From Beijerinckiaceae bacterium (GTDB lineage: Bacteria; Pseudomonadota; Alphaproteobacteria; Rhizobiales; Beijerinckiaceae): a stretch of DNA of 64,000 bases. Each line of letters begins with the position of its first letter. Positions within the stretch are counted from its first letter, which is position 1. The notes under the pieces are model-generated. The model worked only from the letters and a program-made list of their open reading frames with translations. It had not been told where the DNA came from and did not search any database. This document shows positions 54,643 to 62,691 of this stretch, piece after piece. A program made the position numbers and the translations under genes. Location: assembly GCA_947475995.1 (NCBI GenBank), contig CANJNI010000012.1, forward strand, positions 39,902-103,901. The letters are read 5' to 3'.

Positions 54643-55932
54643 ATGGCGAGGAAAGACAACAAACCGGACGGGGATCTGACCCCGGCTGCCGGAAATGGCA
54701 TCCTGAACCGCCGATTGTTCCTTGAAAGAACTTTGATGGCCGGGGCAGGGGGCATCGCTCTGGGCGCTTCAGGGGCCTCGGCAGAGCCATTGACCAATCC
54801 CAAATGGACGATGGAGCCTGGCGCGCCATTCAATCCCTATGGCAAGCCGTCCCGTTACGAGGACAAGACTGTTCGCCAGTTTGCAGCGCCGGCCAATCCG
54901 GCGACGCCGGGCGTCGGTTCGTCGCGCACACCGCATCACTTGCTTGATGGCATGATCACCCCAAACAGCCTGCATTTCGAACGCAGCCATGGCGGCGTGC
55001 CCGATATAGACCCGCAGCAGCATCGTCTGGTGATTCACGGTCTCGTCAAGAAGCCGCTGTCGTTCACGATGGAAGCTTTGTCCCGCTATCCGATGACGTC
55101 GCGTGTTTCGTTCATCGAATGCGGCGGCAACAGCGGCGGACTCAGCGCTCCTGCGGCTGCGCCGCTGAACGTGCAGGGCATTCACGGCTTGCTGTCCTGC
55201 GCTGAATGGACGGGCGTCAAATTGTCGACACTGCTGGATGAGGCGGGCGTCGATCCCGCCGCCAAATGGATCCTCGCCGAAGGCGCTGATTCGCAGTCGG
55301 TCAGCCGCAGTATCCCACTCGCCAAGGCGCTCGATGACGTGCTCGTCTGTCTTTACCAGAACGGCGAACGGATCCGGCCCGAAAACGGCTATCCGGTGCG
55401 TCTGCTGGTGCCCGGCTATTCCGGCAATATGAACATCAAGTGGCTGCGCCGGATCAAACTCGTCGACGCGCCGATCATGACCAAGGACGAAACGTCGAAA
55501 TACACGATCCTGCTGCCGACCGGTAAGGCCTGGCAGTTTGTGTTCCCGCTCGAAGTCAAATCGACAATCACGCGGCCCTCGCCGGGTCTCGATCTCAAGG
55601 GGCCTGGTTTCTATGAAATCTCCGGCCTCGCGTGGTCCGGCAACGGCAAGATCGTCAAGGTGGAAGTCTCCGCTGATGGCGGTAAAAGCTGGGCTCCCGC
55701 AGCCCTGCAGGAACCTGTCCTGTCGAAGGCGCTCACACGTTTTCGCGCCCCGTGGAACTGGAACGGCGGCCCCGCCATTCTCCAGAGCCGTGCGACCGAC
55801 GACACCGGAATGGTGCAGCCGAGCCGTGCGCAGATTATCGCCGAACGCGGTTTGCGCGGCGCTTATCATTTCAATGTAATCCAGAGCTGGAATGTCGACG
55901 AAAAGGGAGTTCTGGCCAATGTCCATGCTTGA
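54643..55932 (+). CDS. soxC: SoxC-like molybdenum sulfite dehydrogenase subunit
   Basis: The 429-residue protein has a Tat-like signal (RRLFLERTLMAGAGGIALG) and the SUOX fold. The Mo-binding Cys is Cys160 in SFIECGGNSGG, and the Mo-co dimer domain ends with GPGFYEISGLAWSG and WNWNGGPAILQSRATDDTG. It resembles SoxC of thiosulfate-oxidising systems and other periplasmic sulfite dehydrogenases. Other sox genes (soxXAYZB) are not in the window, so thiosulfate oxidation is not claimed. The following cytochrome gene overlaps by 14 bp. Confidence 0.88.
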   Translation: MARKDNKPDGDLTPAAGNGILNRRLFLERTLMAGAGGIALGASGASAEPLTNPKWTMEPGAPFNPYGKPSRYEDKTVRQFAAPANPATPGVGSSRTPHHLLDGMITPNSLHFERSHGGVPDIDPQQHRLVIHGLVKKPLSFTMEALSRYPMTSRVSFIECGGNSGGLSAPAAAPLNVQGIHGLLSCAEWTGVKLSTLLDEAGVDPAAKWILAEGADSQSVSRSIPLAKALDDVLVCLYQNGERIRPENGYPVRLLVPGYSGNMNIKWLRRIKLVDAPIMTKDETSKYTILLPTGKAWQFVFPLEVKSTITRPSPGLDLKGPGFYEISGLAWSGNGKIVKVEVSADGGKSWAPAALQEPVLSKALTRFRAPWNWNGGPAILQSRATDDTGMVQPSRAQIIAERGLRGAYHFNVIQSWNVDEKGVLANVHA

Positions 55933-56458
55933 GCGCTCCATTCTTGCCGCAGCCTTCTCGATCGCGGCCGGTCTCGCAGTCGCGGCTGACACGCCGCAAT
56001 TGGGACAACCTATTTCTGAAGCCGATTTGGCCGCCTGGGACATCAGCGTCGGTCCGAATGGCGTCGGCCTGCCGGCCGGCAAGGGTACTGTTGCCCAGGG
56101 CGAGGCTGTGTATGCTGCGAAATGTCAGGCTTGCCACGGCGAGAAGGGCGCTGGTCGCCCCAACGACGTGCTGGTCGGCGGTTTTGATTCGCTGCCCGGC
56201 GATAAGCCCGCCCTGAAAACGGTTGGCAGCTTCTGGCCCTATCCGACGACGTTCTTCGACTATGTGCGCCGCGCCATGCCGTGGACGTCGCCGAAGACTT
56301 TGACCAACGACGAAGTCTATGCCGTGGCGGCCTATGTGTTCAGCCTGAACGGCATCATCAAGGCGGACGAGGTGATGGACGCCCAGACGTTGCCGAAGGT
56401 CAGGATGCCGAATCGGGATGGATTCACCCCCTTTCCGCGTTCGCCAAAAGTCGACTAA
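55919..56458 (+). CDS. soxD: Mono-heme cytochrome c, SoxD/SorB-like
   Basis: The 179-residue protein has a signal peptide (ERSILAAAFSIAAGLAVAAD) and one heme site C69QACH73 in KCQACHGEKGAGRP, with a possible axial Met in RRAMPWTSP. It is a C-terminal-type partial match to SoxD and like the cytochrome partner of sulfite dehydrogenases. It probably receives electrons from the SoxC-like protein. It overlaps soxC by 14 bp and has AGGGAG before its ATG. Confidence 0.83.
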   Translation: MSMLERSILAAAFSIAAGLAVAADTPQLGQPISEADLAAWDISVGPNGVGLPAGKGTVAQGEAVYAAKCQACHGEKGAGRPNDVLVGGFDSLPGDKPALKTVGSFWPYPTTFFDYVRRAMPWTSPKTLTNDEVYAVAAYVFSLNGIIKADEVMDAQTLPKVRMPNRDGFTPFPRSPKVD

Positions 56459-56496
56459 GATCGCGCCTCAGCTGCTTCGCTACGGAGACTGATGAC

Positions 56497-57000
56497 ATGA
56501 CTCGCCCATTGGTATCCGTTCTGCTGGCTCTGGTTTTCGTTTCGCGGGCATGGTTCGCCATGGCCGCCACAACGGAAGCCGAGTTCGGTCGCGGATTGTC
56601 GGCATTCAATGCCGGCGATTTCAAAACGGCCTATGAGGCATGGTCTCCTTTGGCGGATGCCAACGAGCCGCGTGCGGAAGCCGGAATCGGGTTCATGTAC
56701 CATCGGGGCCTCGGACTCCCGACGGACAACGAGCTGGCTGCAAAATGGTTTTTCCGGGCTGCTGAACAAGGACAGGCAGAAGGTCAGCTTATGCTGGGCC
56801 TTCTGTATTTCTATGGCACGGGAGTTCCACAGAGCTATATTCACTCCTACGCCTGGTGCGAACTGGCTCAGGATTTTGGTCAGTCGGACGCTCAGCTTTG
56901 TCGTGATTCGGCGATCTCGTATTTGTCGGAAGCCGATATGCGAGAGGGCTATCAGATGATTGCCGATCTACGCGCCAAATATGGCCGTCGCAGAAACTGA
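56497..57000 (+). CDS. Exported Sel1-repeat protein
   Basis: The 167-residue protein has a signal peptide (PLVSVLLALVFVSRAWFAMAA) and two or three Sel1-like repeats: AGDFKTAYEAWSPLADANEP, AEAGIGFMYHRGLGLPTDNE, AAEQGQAEGQLMLGLLYFYGTG. These helical repeats act in protein-protein contacts in the periplasm. It is 38 bp after the cytochrome and may be part of the same operon. The longer upstream frame overlaps soxD and is not used. Confidence 0.85.
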   Translation: MTRPLVSVLLALVFVSRAWFAMAATTEAEFGRGLSAFNAGDFKTAYEAWSPLADANEPRAEAGIGFMYHRGLGLPTDNELAAKWFFRAAEQGQAEGQLMLGLLYFYGTGVPQSYIHSYAWCELAQDFGQSDAQLCRDSAISYLSEADMREGYQMIADLRAKYGRRRN

Positions 57001-57065
57001 TCGCTTCGGGAAAAGCTCGGCGCAAAGCATGGAAACTTAATTTTCTGTCTCGCGAAAAAACGATC

Positions 57066-57089
57066 GCAATGGTCAAAATGAATCATTGC
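57066..57089. promoter_or_regulatory. Inverted repeat upstream of the molybdenum hydroxylase operon
   Basis: GCAATG (57066-57071) and CATTGC (57084-57089) form an inverted repeat with a 12-bp spacer, in the AT-rich 250-bp gap before the first subunit gene at 57253. It is a plausible operator. No promoter pair is convincing. Confidence 0.4.
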
Positions 57090-57252
57090 TGCAGCGCAAA
57101 AAAGCTATTCACGAGAAATTATCGCGGATGACGGCTGTGTGCTATTGAGTTTCGATCCGCGCTATGGTTCTTTAGACTCACAATACTTTCGGCTGGGCGG
57201 AAGCATGCTTCATTTGGAGCAAATGTCCGTCCACCATGTGGAGAGGGCGCTC

Positions 57253-57906
57253 ATGTCAGAACACGATACTCATTCGACATGCGAACACGCTCACGAGCAC
57301 GAATCCGGCGAAACCGGACTTCGCGCATCGCGGCGTGACGTGATTAAAGGTGTGATTGCTTCAGGCGTTGCGGTTTCGTCGACTGGTTATGTCGTCGCTG
57401 GCCGTCCCGGTGAAGCTGTCGCGCAAACAGCAGGCGCAGTCGAGCGTCTGGTGACGGTGAATGTGAACGGCGCCGATCGTCGCGTCGACGTGCTTCCGCA
57501 GGAAACACTCGTTCAGACGCTGCGCTACAAGCTCGGCCTCACAGGCACCAAAATTGGTTGCGACCATTCCGAGTGCGGCAACTGCACCGTCATGGTTGAT
57601 GGGATCGCCACCTATTCCTGCACCACGCTGACCCAGCGCGTTCGCGGCAAGAAGGTTGTGACCATCGAAGGCATTGCCGGCCCGAACGGTCAGCTGCACA
57701 AGGTCCAGAAGGCGATGCTCGAAGAGATCGCTCCCCAGTGCGGGTTCTGCACGCCTGGCCAGGTCGTGACTGCGGTCGCGCTCCTCAATGAAAACCCGAA
57801 GCCGACCGAAGACGAAGTGCTTGTCGCCATGTCGGGCAACATGTGCCGTTGCGGTGCTTACAACCACTATTTGAACGCGGTCATGCGCGCTTCGAAGGAG
57901 GCTTGA
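57253..57906 (+). CDS. Molybdenum hydroxylase [2Fe-2S] subunit with Tat signal
   Basis: The 217-residue protein is an XdhC/CoxS/PaoA-type small subunit. It has a His-rich N-terminus (STCEHAHEHESGE), a twin-arginine signal at R27-R28 in SRRDVIKG, a plant-type [2Fe-2S] site (C103, C108, C111 and C123) and a second [2Fe-2S] site (C163, C166, C198 and C200). The start is the ATG at 57253 behind GAGAGGG. The Tat signal would carry the co-folded complex to the periplasm, as in PaoABC. It is 1 bp before the large subunit gene. Confidence 0.9.
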   Translation: MSEHDTHSTCEHAHEHESGETGLRASRRDVIKGVIASGVAVSSTGYVVAGRPGEAVAQTAGAVERLVTVNVNGADRRVDVLPQETLVQTLRYKLGLTGTKIGCDHSECGNCTVMVDGIATYSCTTLTQRVRGKKVVTIEGIAGPNGQLHKVQKAMLEEIAPQCGFCTPGQVVTAVALLNENPKPTEDEVLVAMSGNMCRCGAYNHYLNAVMRASKEA

Positions 57907-57907
57907 G

Positions 57908-60310
57908 ATGGCCAAGCTAGTTGGACAGAACTTTATCCCGTACGACCTTGAGGCCCGCGTTACCGGCGCCGCAAAATACGCGGAAGATTTCCGCGCTGAA
58001 GGCATGGTCTTCTGTAAGATCCTGACCAGCCCGGTTCCGCACGCCCGCATTCGTCGCATCGACACCTCTGCCGCCTTGAAGATCAAGGGCGTTCTGGGCG
58101 TGCTGATGGCCGATGAAGTGCCGCAGTTCCCGCCGCCCCAGCCGCCGATTCTCGCCAAGGACGAAACCTTCTTCGTCGGTGAGCCGATCCTCGCTGTTGC
58201 AGCCGAGACCGAGCTGCTTTGCGCAGAGGCTATCGAGGCGATCAAGATCGACTTCGAAATGCTCCCCCATGTGACCGATCCGCTGGAAAGCCTTTTCCCG
58301 GGCGGTCCGAATGCTCGTTCGAACGGCAACGTCGCCGGCGCCCAGATCAACCTTCAGGTCGCCAAGTGGGACGCTGCCGATTTCGCGGCTTCCGGCGACG
58401 ACAAGCTGCCCATGGGCAAGCCCGCTGAAGAGTGGAAGTACGGAGACATTGACGCAGGTTTCAAGGCTTCGAAGCTCGTTATCGACGAGACCTTCGTGGC
58501 TGGCGGTCATTCCCATCATTCGATGGAGCCGCGCACGACCTTCGCTTACTGGCAGGGCGACAAGTGCTTCCTGCATGTATCGAACCAGAGCCACACGGCC
58601 GCTGTTCCGAACATTGCCCGTTTCGTCGGTATTCCGCCGGAAAATCTGGTCATGATCGCGGAGTTCTGCGGTGGCGGCTTCGGTTCCAAGATCGGCGGCT
58701 ACCCGAACATGGCGGTTGCAGCCCTCATGTCGAAGAAGCTGAAGCGTCCGGTCATGAACCGCCTGACGCGCGAAGACGAATACAGCATCGGTAGCGCGCG
58801 CCCGACCTTCCAGGGCCGTATCAAGATGGGCTTCCGTGAAGACGGCAAGCTTCTCGCTGCGGATCTGTATATCGTTCAGGAAAATGGCCCGTATCTCGGC
58901 GCTGGCGACTTCCGTAGCGCCGGTAATGCTCTGTCGATGGTTTATTCGCCAGAATCCATGCGCTGGCGCGGTATTCCGGTGCTGACGAACACGCCGCCGG
59001 TCGGCGCGTTCCGTGGTCCGGGTGAAAACCAGTTCACGGCTTCGATCGAGCCCATGCTCGACAAGGCGGCTCGTGCGTTGGGTGTCGACCGCGTCGCCAT
59101 CCGCTTGATGAACAGCCCGACCGCCACCAGCAAGATTGGTGCGGATCAGGCGCCTGTCACGAGCGCGTTCCTCAAGGACGCGACCGAGAAGGCCGCCCAG
59201 ATGTTCAACTGGGAAGAGCGCAAGAAGAAGTCCGGCCAGAAGAACGGGTCAAAAGTCACCGGTATCGGCATCGGGCAGGGGTATCACACCGCTGGTTCGA
59301 ACGGCTTTGACGGTCTGCTGCGTATCACCCCCGATGGAAAGCTGCACATCCATACCGGCGTCGGCAACCTCGGCACCCACTCGCACACAGCCACTGGCCG
59401 TGTTGCGGCTGAGTTGCTGAATTACGCCTGGACGAACACGGTCATGGAGCGCGGCGACAGCCGTCGTGGTCTTCCGTGGAACAGCAACCAGGCTGGTTCG
59501 CTCACCGCTTCGACACAGTCCCGCACCATGTACGTGGCTGCTGTGGCGATGAAGGCCCAGCTCACCGAAATCGCAGCTGCGATTTTGGGTGGCGCTGCCG
59601 CTGATTACGATCTCGGTGACGAGAAGGTCGTCAGCAAGGCCGACGCGACGAAGTCCATCACCTACGCACAGGCTGCGCAGAAGGCTATGGAACTCGGCGG
59701 CAAGTATGTCGGCAAGGAGCCCCCGAAGGACATCAATCCGGTCACGTTGGACGGTCTGCAGAAGATCGCCGGCACTGGCCTGATTGCAGTCGCCAAGGAC
59801 AGCCTGCCGCGCGTCGGTCTGACGCCCGGCCTGACCACCACGATGGCGGAAATCGAGCTGGATACGGAAACCGGCAAGATCAACATCGTCGAAATGGTCT
59901 GCGTGGCTGACTGCGGAACAGTCCTGCATCCGATGGGCCTCGCTGCCCAGATGCGCGGTGGTAACATCATGGGCATCGGTCAGGTCGCTCTCGAGCGTCG
60001 TGTCTATGATCCCAAGCTGGGTCTGCCGGCTGCCGGAAAGATCTATCAGGCAAAGCTGCCTTCGTTCCTTGACGTTCCCCGGAACATCAAGACCGCTGCG
60101 GTCGAGAAGCCTGATCCGTCAAATCCGATGGGTGTGAAGGGTGTCGGCGAACCTGTCGTGGGTTCTGGCGCCGGTGCGATCACCACCGCGATTGCTGACG
60201 CGCTTGGCGGTCATCTGTTTAACCGTACGCCGGTTTCGGCGGACATGATCCTCAATCATCTGGCCGGTCGCCCTCAGGCGCACAAGCCGCTGCAGATCAA
60301 TACGGTCTGA
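57908..60310 (+). CDS. Molybdenum hydroxylase large (molybdopterin-binding) subunit
   Basis: The 800-residue protein has the xanthine oxidase/aldehyde oxidoreductase fold: an a/b hammerhead (GAAKYAEDFRAEGMVFCKIL), a Mo-co segment EFCGGGFGSKIGGYPNM, a PPVGAFRGPGENQ loop and the catalytic Glu748 in KGVGEPVVGSGAG. There is no signal, so export depends on the small subunit. Substrate residues do not decide between aldehydes and heterocycles or aromatics. Coding is unusually rich in preferred codons, as in highly expressed genes. Confidence 0.9.
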   Translation: MAKLVGQNFIPYDLEARVTGAAKYAEDFRAEGMVFCKILTSPVPHARIRRIDTSAALKIKGVLGVLMADEVPQFPPPQPPILAKDETFFVGEPILAVAAETELLCAEAIEAIKIDFEMLPHVTDPLESLFPGGPNARSNGNVAGAQINLQVAKWDAADFAASGDDKLPMGKPAEEWKYGDIDAGFKASKLVIDETFVAGGHSHHSMEPRTTFAYWQGDKCFLHVSNQSHTAAVPNIARFVGIPPENLVMIAEFCGGGFGSKIGGYPNMAVAALMSKKLKRPVMNRLTREDEYSIGSARPTFQGRIKMGFREDGKLLAADLYIVQENGPYLGAGDFRSAGNALSMVYSPESMRWRGIPVLTNTPPVGAFRGPGENQFTASIEPMLDKAARALGVDRVAIRLMNSPTATSKIGADQAPVTSAFLKDATEKAAQMFNWEERKKKSGQKNGSKVTGIGIGQGYHTAGSNGFDGLLRITPDGKLHIHTGVGNLGTHSHTATGRVAAELLNYAWTNTVMERGDSRRGLPWNSNQAGSLTASTQSRTMYVAAVAMKAQLTEIAAAILGGAAADYDLGDEKVVSKADATKSITYAQAAQKAMELGGKYVGKEPPKDINPVTLDGLQKIAGTGLIAVAKDSLPRVGLTPGLTTTMAEIELDTETGKINIVEMVCVADCGTVLHPMGLAAQMRGGNIMGIGQVALERRVYDPKLGLPAAGKIYQAKLPSFLDVPRNIKTAAVEKPDPSNPMGVKGVGEPVVGSGAGAITTAIADALGGHLFNRTPVSADMILNHLAGRPQAHKPLQINTV

Positions 60311-60323
60311 GGAGAACCCGACC

Positions 60324-61322
60324 ATGCTCATCAAAGACATGATGCCGAACTTCGAATTGTTTCGGCCGGCGACACTGAAAGATGCGTTCGCTCTTCTCGA
60401 CCGTTACGGGAAGGATTCCTGGAAGATCGCCGGCGGCCACGACAGTCTGTCGTGGTTCAAGGAACGCGCCAAGCGTCCCAAGGCGGTTGTCGACATCAGC
60501 GCCCTTCCGGATATGAAGGGCGTCAAGGAAACTGCGGATGGCATTGAAATCGGGCCACTGACGACTCTTACCGAGTTGCAGAACAATCCGATCATCAAGG
60601 CTAAGTATCGGCTTCTGTCCGATGCTGCCGCCAAGGTGGCCAGCCCGCAGATTCGTCACGTTGGCACCGTCGGTGGAAACGTCTCCCAGGACGCTCGCTG
60701 TTGGTATTATCGTGGCGGCTTGCCCTGCTATCGCGCGGGTGGCAACACTTGCTTCGCCGACACGCCGGAAGGCGTGAACCGCGAACATGCCTTGTTCGAC
60801 ACCGATCGTTGCGTCACCGTCAATCCTTCGGATACTGCTCCCGCGTTCGTGGCGCTTGACGCCAAGTTCGTTGTTCGCAGCTCGAAAGGTGAGCGGGTTC
60901 TCAGCGCTAATGATTTCTTCATCGGACCGAAAATCGACATCACTCACTTGACGTCGATCCGTCCAGAAGAAATCCTTGTCGCGATCCGCGTTCCCAAGAC
61001 CTTTGCAGGCGCCAATTTCTACTTTGAGAAGGTGGCGGACCGGAATTCATGGGACTTCGCGCTCGTGAACGTGGCTGCGGCAATGATCGTCAAGAATGGC
61101 GCGATCGAAGAGTCCCGCATCGTTTGCGGTTCTGTTAGCGCGGTTCCGCGGCGTCTTCAGGCTGTTGAAGCGATTGTCAAGGGAAAGCCGCAGAATGCGG
61201 ATATCGCCAAGCTGGCTGGTCAGTCTGCGACGCGCGGCGCGCGCCCGCTGAACTACAACCAGTTCAAGATACCGCTGATGGCAAATCTCGTCACGCGCGC
61301 TGTGCGTGAAGCGAAGGCCTGA
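60324..61322 (+). CDS. Molybdenum hydroxylase FAD-binding subunit with a [4Fe-4S] loop
   Basis: The 332-residue protein has the FAD site (WKIAGGHDSLSWFKERAK and SPQIRHVGTVGGNVSQDARC) of CoxM/PaoB proteins. An inserted loop supplies four Cys (126, 135, 143 and 163) that match the [4Fe-4S] ligands of PaoB-like subunits (CWYY, PCYR, NTCF and DRCV). The C-terminal CO dehydrogenase flavoprotein domain follows. Electrons from Mo would pass here, then to quinone. It is 14 bp after the large subunit. Confidence 0.9.
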   Translation: MLIKDMMPNFELFRPATLKDAFALLDRYGKDSWKIAGGHDSLSWFKERAKRPKAVVDISALPDMKGVKETADGIEIGPLTTLTELQNNPIIKAKYRLLSDAAAKVASPQIRHVGTVGGNVSQDARCWYYRGGLPCYRAGGNTCFADTPEGVNREHALFDTDRCVTVNPSDTAPAFVALDAKFVVRSSKGERVLSANDFFIGPKIDITHLTSIRPEEILVAIRVPKTFAGANFYFEKVADRNSWDFALVNVAAAMIVKNGAIEESRIVCGSVSAVPRRLQAVEAIVKGKPQNADIAKLAGQSATRGARPLNYNQFKIPLMANLVTRAVREAKA

Positions 61323-61330
61323 GGTCAGTA

Positions 61331-61495
61331 ATGGAGCTCTTTCGTTATTCCAGGTCGATCTATGGTGGTGACGGAACGTTGATCGGGGCCTCTTGGGACC
61401 TGTTCGGTTGGTTCGTTGCAGCCGCAGCCGCCTTCATTGTGGTTCACGCCGCTTTGAAAGCGTTTTCGGGAAATAGCAATCTGGATTCGCATTGA
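61331..61495 (+). CDS. Small one-helix membrane protein in the molybdenum hydroxylase operon
   Basis: The frame from ATG 61331 to TGA 61493-61495 encodes 54 residues. The N-terminus is MELFRYSRSIYGGDG; one helix spans about residues 24-44 (SWDLFGWFVAAAAAFIVVH) and a polar tail ends in SNLDSH. It starts 9 bp after the FAD subunit stop and ends 18 bp before the cytochrome b start. It may anchor the complex or the cytochrome. I do not recognise a family. Confidence 0.7.
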   Translation: MELFRYSRSIYGGDGTLIGASWDLFGWFVAAAAAFIVVHAALKAFSGNSNLDSH

Positions 61496-61513
61496 GTAAC
61501 GAGAGCTCTTTTA

Positions 61514-62191
61514 ATGCCTGTGTCTGAACTGAAAAAATCCGACGCGTCCGTTCCGGATAACGGACGCGTCGTCAGGCATCGCCTGATTGATAGAATCTAT
61601 CATTGGGTTATGGCTGCCGCTGTGTTCGCCCTTATGGGCACGGCCTTCATGCCGATTTTTGGCATCAAGTTCGAATGGTTGACCATTCACTGGGTGGCGG
61701 GAGTTGTGCTGGCATTTTGCGTTCTGATCCACATTGTCCGAGCTGTAATTTGGCAGGACCGCATGTCGATGGTGATTGATCGCACCGATTTTGCCAACGG
61801 CGCCAAGATCGTCAAACGGTCATTCGGTCAAAAGGTGCCATCTCCGATCAAGGCGGGCAAATACAATGGCTTGCAGAAGTTGTACCATCTTGGCGTAGCA
61901 TTTTTTATGCTGGCTATTATTGGCACCGGCCTTGCCATGTTGAGCAAGATCGACACTCCGTTCTGGAAACGTAATCCCTATTGGCTGGGCGATTCCGATT
62001 GGGGCACGATTTATACAATTCATGGTTTTGGCGCCATGTTTATGGTCAGCATGGTCATGATCCATGTCTACTTTGCGCTTCGTCCTGACGAATGGCATTT
62101 GACGCGCTCCATGTTCCGAGGCTGGATGTCCGGGAAGGAATACAAGGCTCACCACGACCCTGCTCGTTGGCCGGCCAGCGATTCGAAGTGA
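61514..62191 (+). CDS. Cytochrome b, formate dehydrogenase gamma/b561-type membrane subunit
   Basis: The 225-residue protein has four helices with a conserved His in each of HRLIDRIYHWVMAAA, IHWVAGVVLAFCVLIHIVRA, LYHLGVAFFML and IHGFGAMFMVSMVMIHVY. It resembles the b-type cytochrome gamma subunits that take electrons from periplasmic molybdenum enzymes to quinone. Its gene contains a 12-bp inverted repeat 27-56 nt after the start. It closes a path from molybdenum hydroxylase to the membrane. Confidence 0.87.
   Translation: MPVSELKKSDASVPDNGRVVRHRLIDRIYHWVMAAAVFALMGTAFMPIFGIKFEWLTIHWVAGVVLAFCVLIHIVRAVIWQDRMSMVIDRTDFANGAKIVKRSFGQKVPSPIKAGKYNGLQKLYHLGVAFFMLAIIGTGLAMLSKIDTPFWKRNPYWLGDSDWGTIYTIHGFGAMFMVSMVMIHVYFALRPDEWHLTRSMFRGWMSGKEYKAHHDPARWPASDSK
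61541..61570 (+). promoter_or_regulatory. Perfect 12-bp stem-loop inside the 5' coding end of the cytochrome b gene
   Basis: GACGCGTCCGTT (61541-61552) pairs with AACGGACGCGTC (61559-61570) around CCGGAT. It lies from the 10th codon on. A hairpin of this strength near a start is rare and could slow ribosomes, protect mRNA or be a DNA-binding site. Its codons read SDASVPDNGRV. Confidence 0.6.
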
Positions 62192-62198
62192 ATTTGCG

Positions 62199-62216
62199 CG
62201 TCTCCATGCGGAGACG
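62199..62216 (+). other. Intercistronic hairpin after cytochrome b
   Basis: A 7-bp stem CGTCTCC (62199-62205) with GGAGACG (62210-62216) has an ATGC loop. No T-run follows, so an mRNA processing or stability role is more likely than termination. The next gene starts 37 bp later. Confidence 0.5.
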
Positions 62217-62252
62217 GATAGAAACTGCATCGCGCGTTAAAGGATAATCGAC

Positions 62253-62666
62253 ATGGCCTCCGCATCGGACGGCGTAAGTCAGCTTGCTGCCGCAATCGAC
62301 ACAATCGAAGAAACCTATGAATATATGCTCGCCTATGCGGCCCAGGGGCGTCGTGTTGAGGAAGATGGTAGCAGCAGCAGTATTCGGGAATATCTGAATA
62401 AGTCGGTTGTTGCGCTCGACCTTGTTTGCACTTCAACGCCCGAGATGGCTGGTATTTCAGGTCAAAAAGCTATGGCTGACGCTGAACCCTTTCTTGCTGT
62501 CCTTCGGACGGATGCGAAAGCCGCACAGGCCGCAATCAAGTTCGTATTGTCTCAGCATTCGATTGGATCCCAGATCGTCGACAACCTCAATGCATCGATG
62601 CACGTGAGGGCTCTCCTGACGGATCTTTTCCTGCTTGATGAAGCCCTCAAGATAAGCGGACTATGA
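62253..62666 (+). CDS. Hypothetical helical protein
   Basis: The 137-residue protein is predicted wholly helical, without signal or membrane segment. Segments are DGVSQLAAAIDTIEETYEYMLAYAAQGRR, SIREYLNKSVVALDL and LNASMHVRALLTDLFLLDEAL. I do not recognise it. It lies between the cytochrome b gene and the dehydrogenase-like gene on the same strand, 26 bp before the latter, so it likely belongs to the operon. Confidence 0.65.
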   Translation: MASASDGVSQLAAAIDTIEETYEYMLAYAAQGRRVEEDGSSSSIREYLNKSVVALDLVCTSTPEMAGISGQKAMADAEPFLAVLRTDAKAAQAAIKFVLSQHSIGSQIVDNLNASMHVRALLTDLFLLDEALKISGL

Positions 62667-62691
62667 CGAACAGTTCCAGCGCGAGGGCAGA

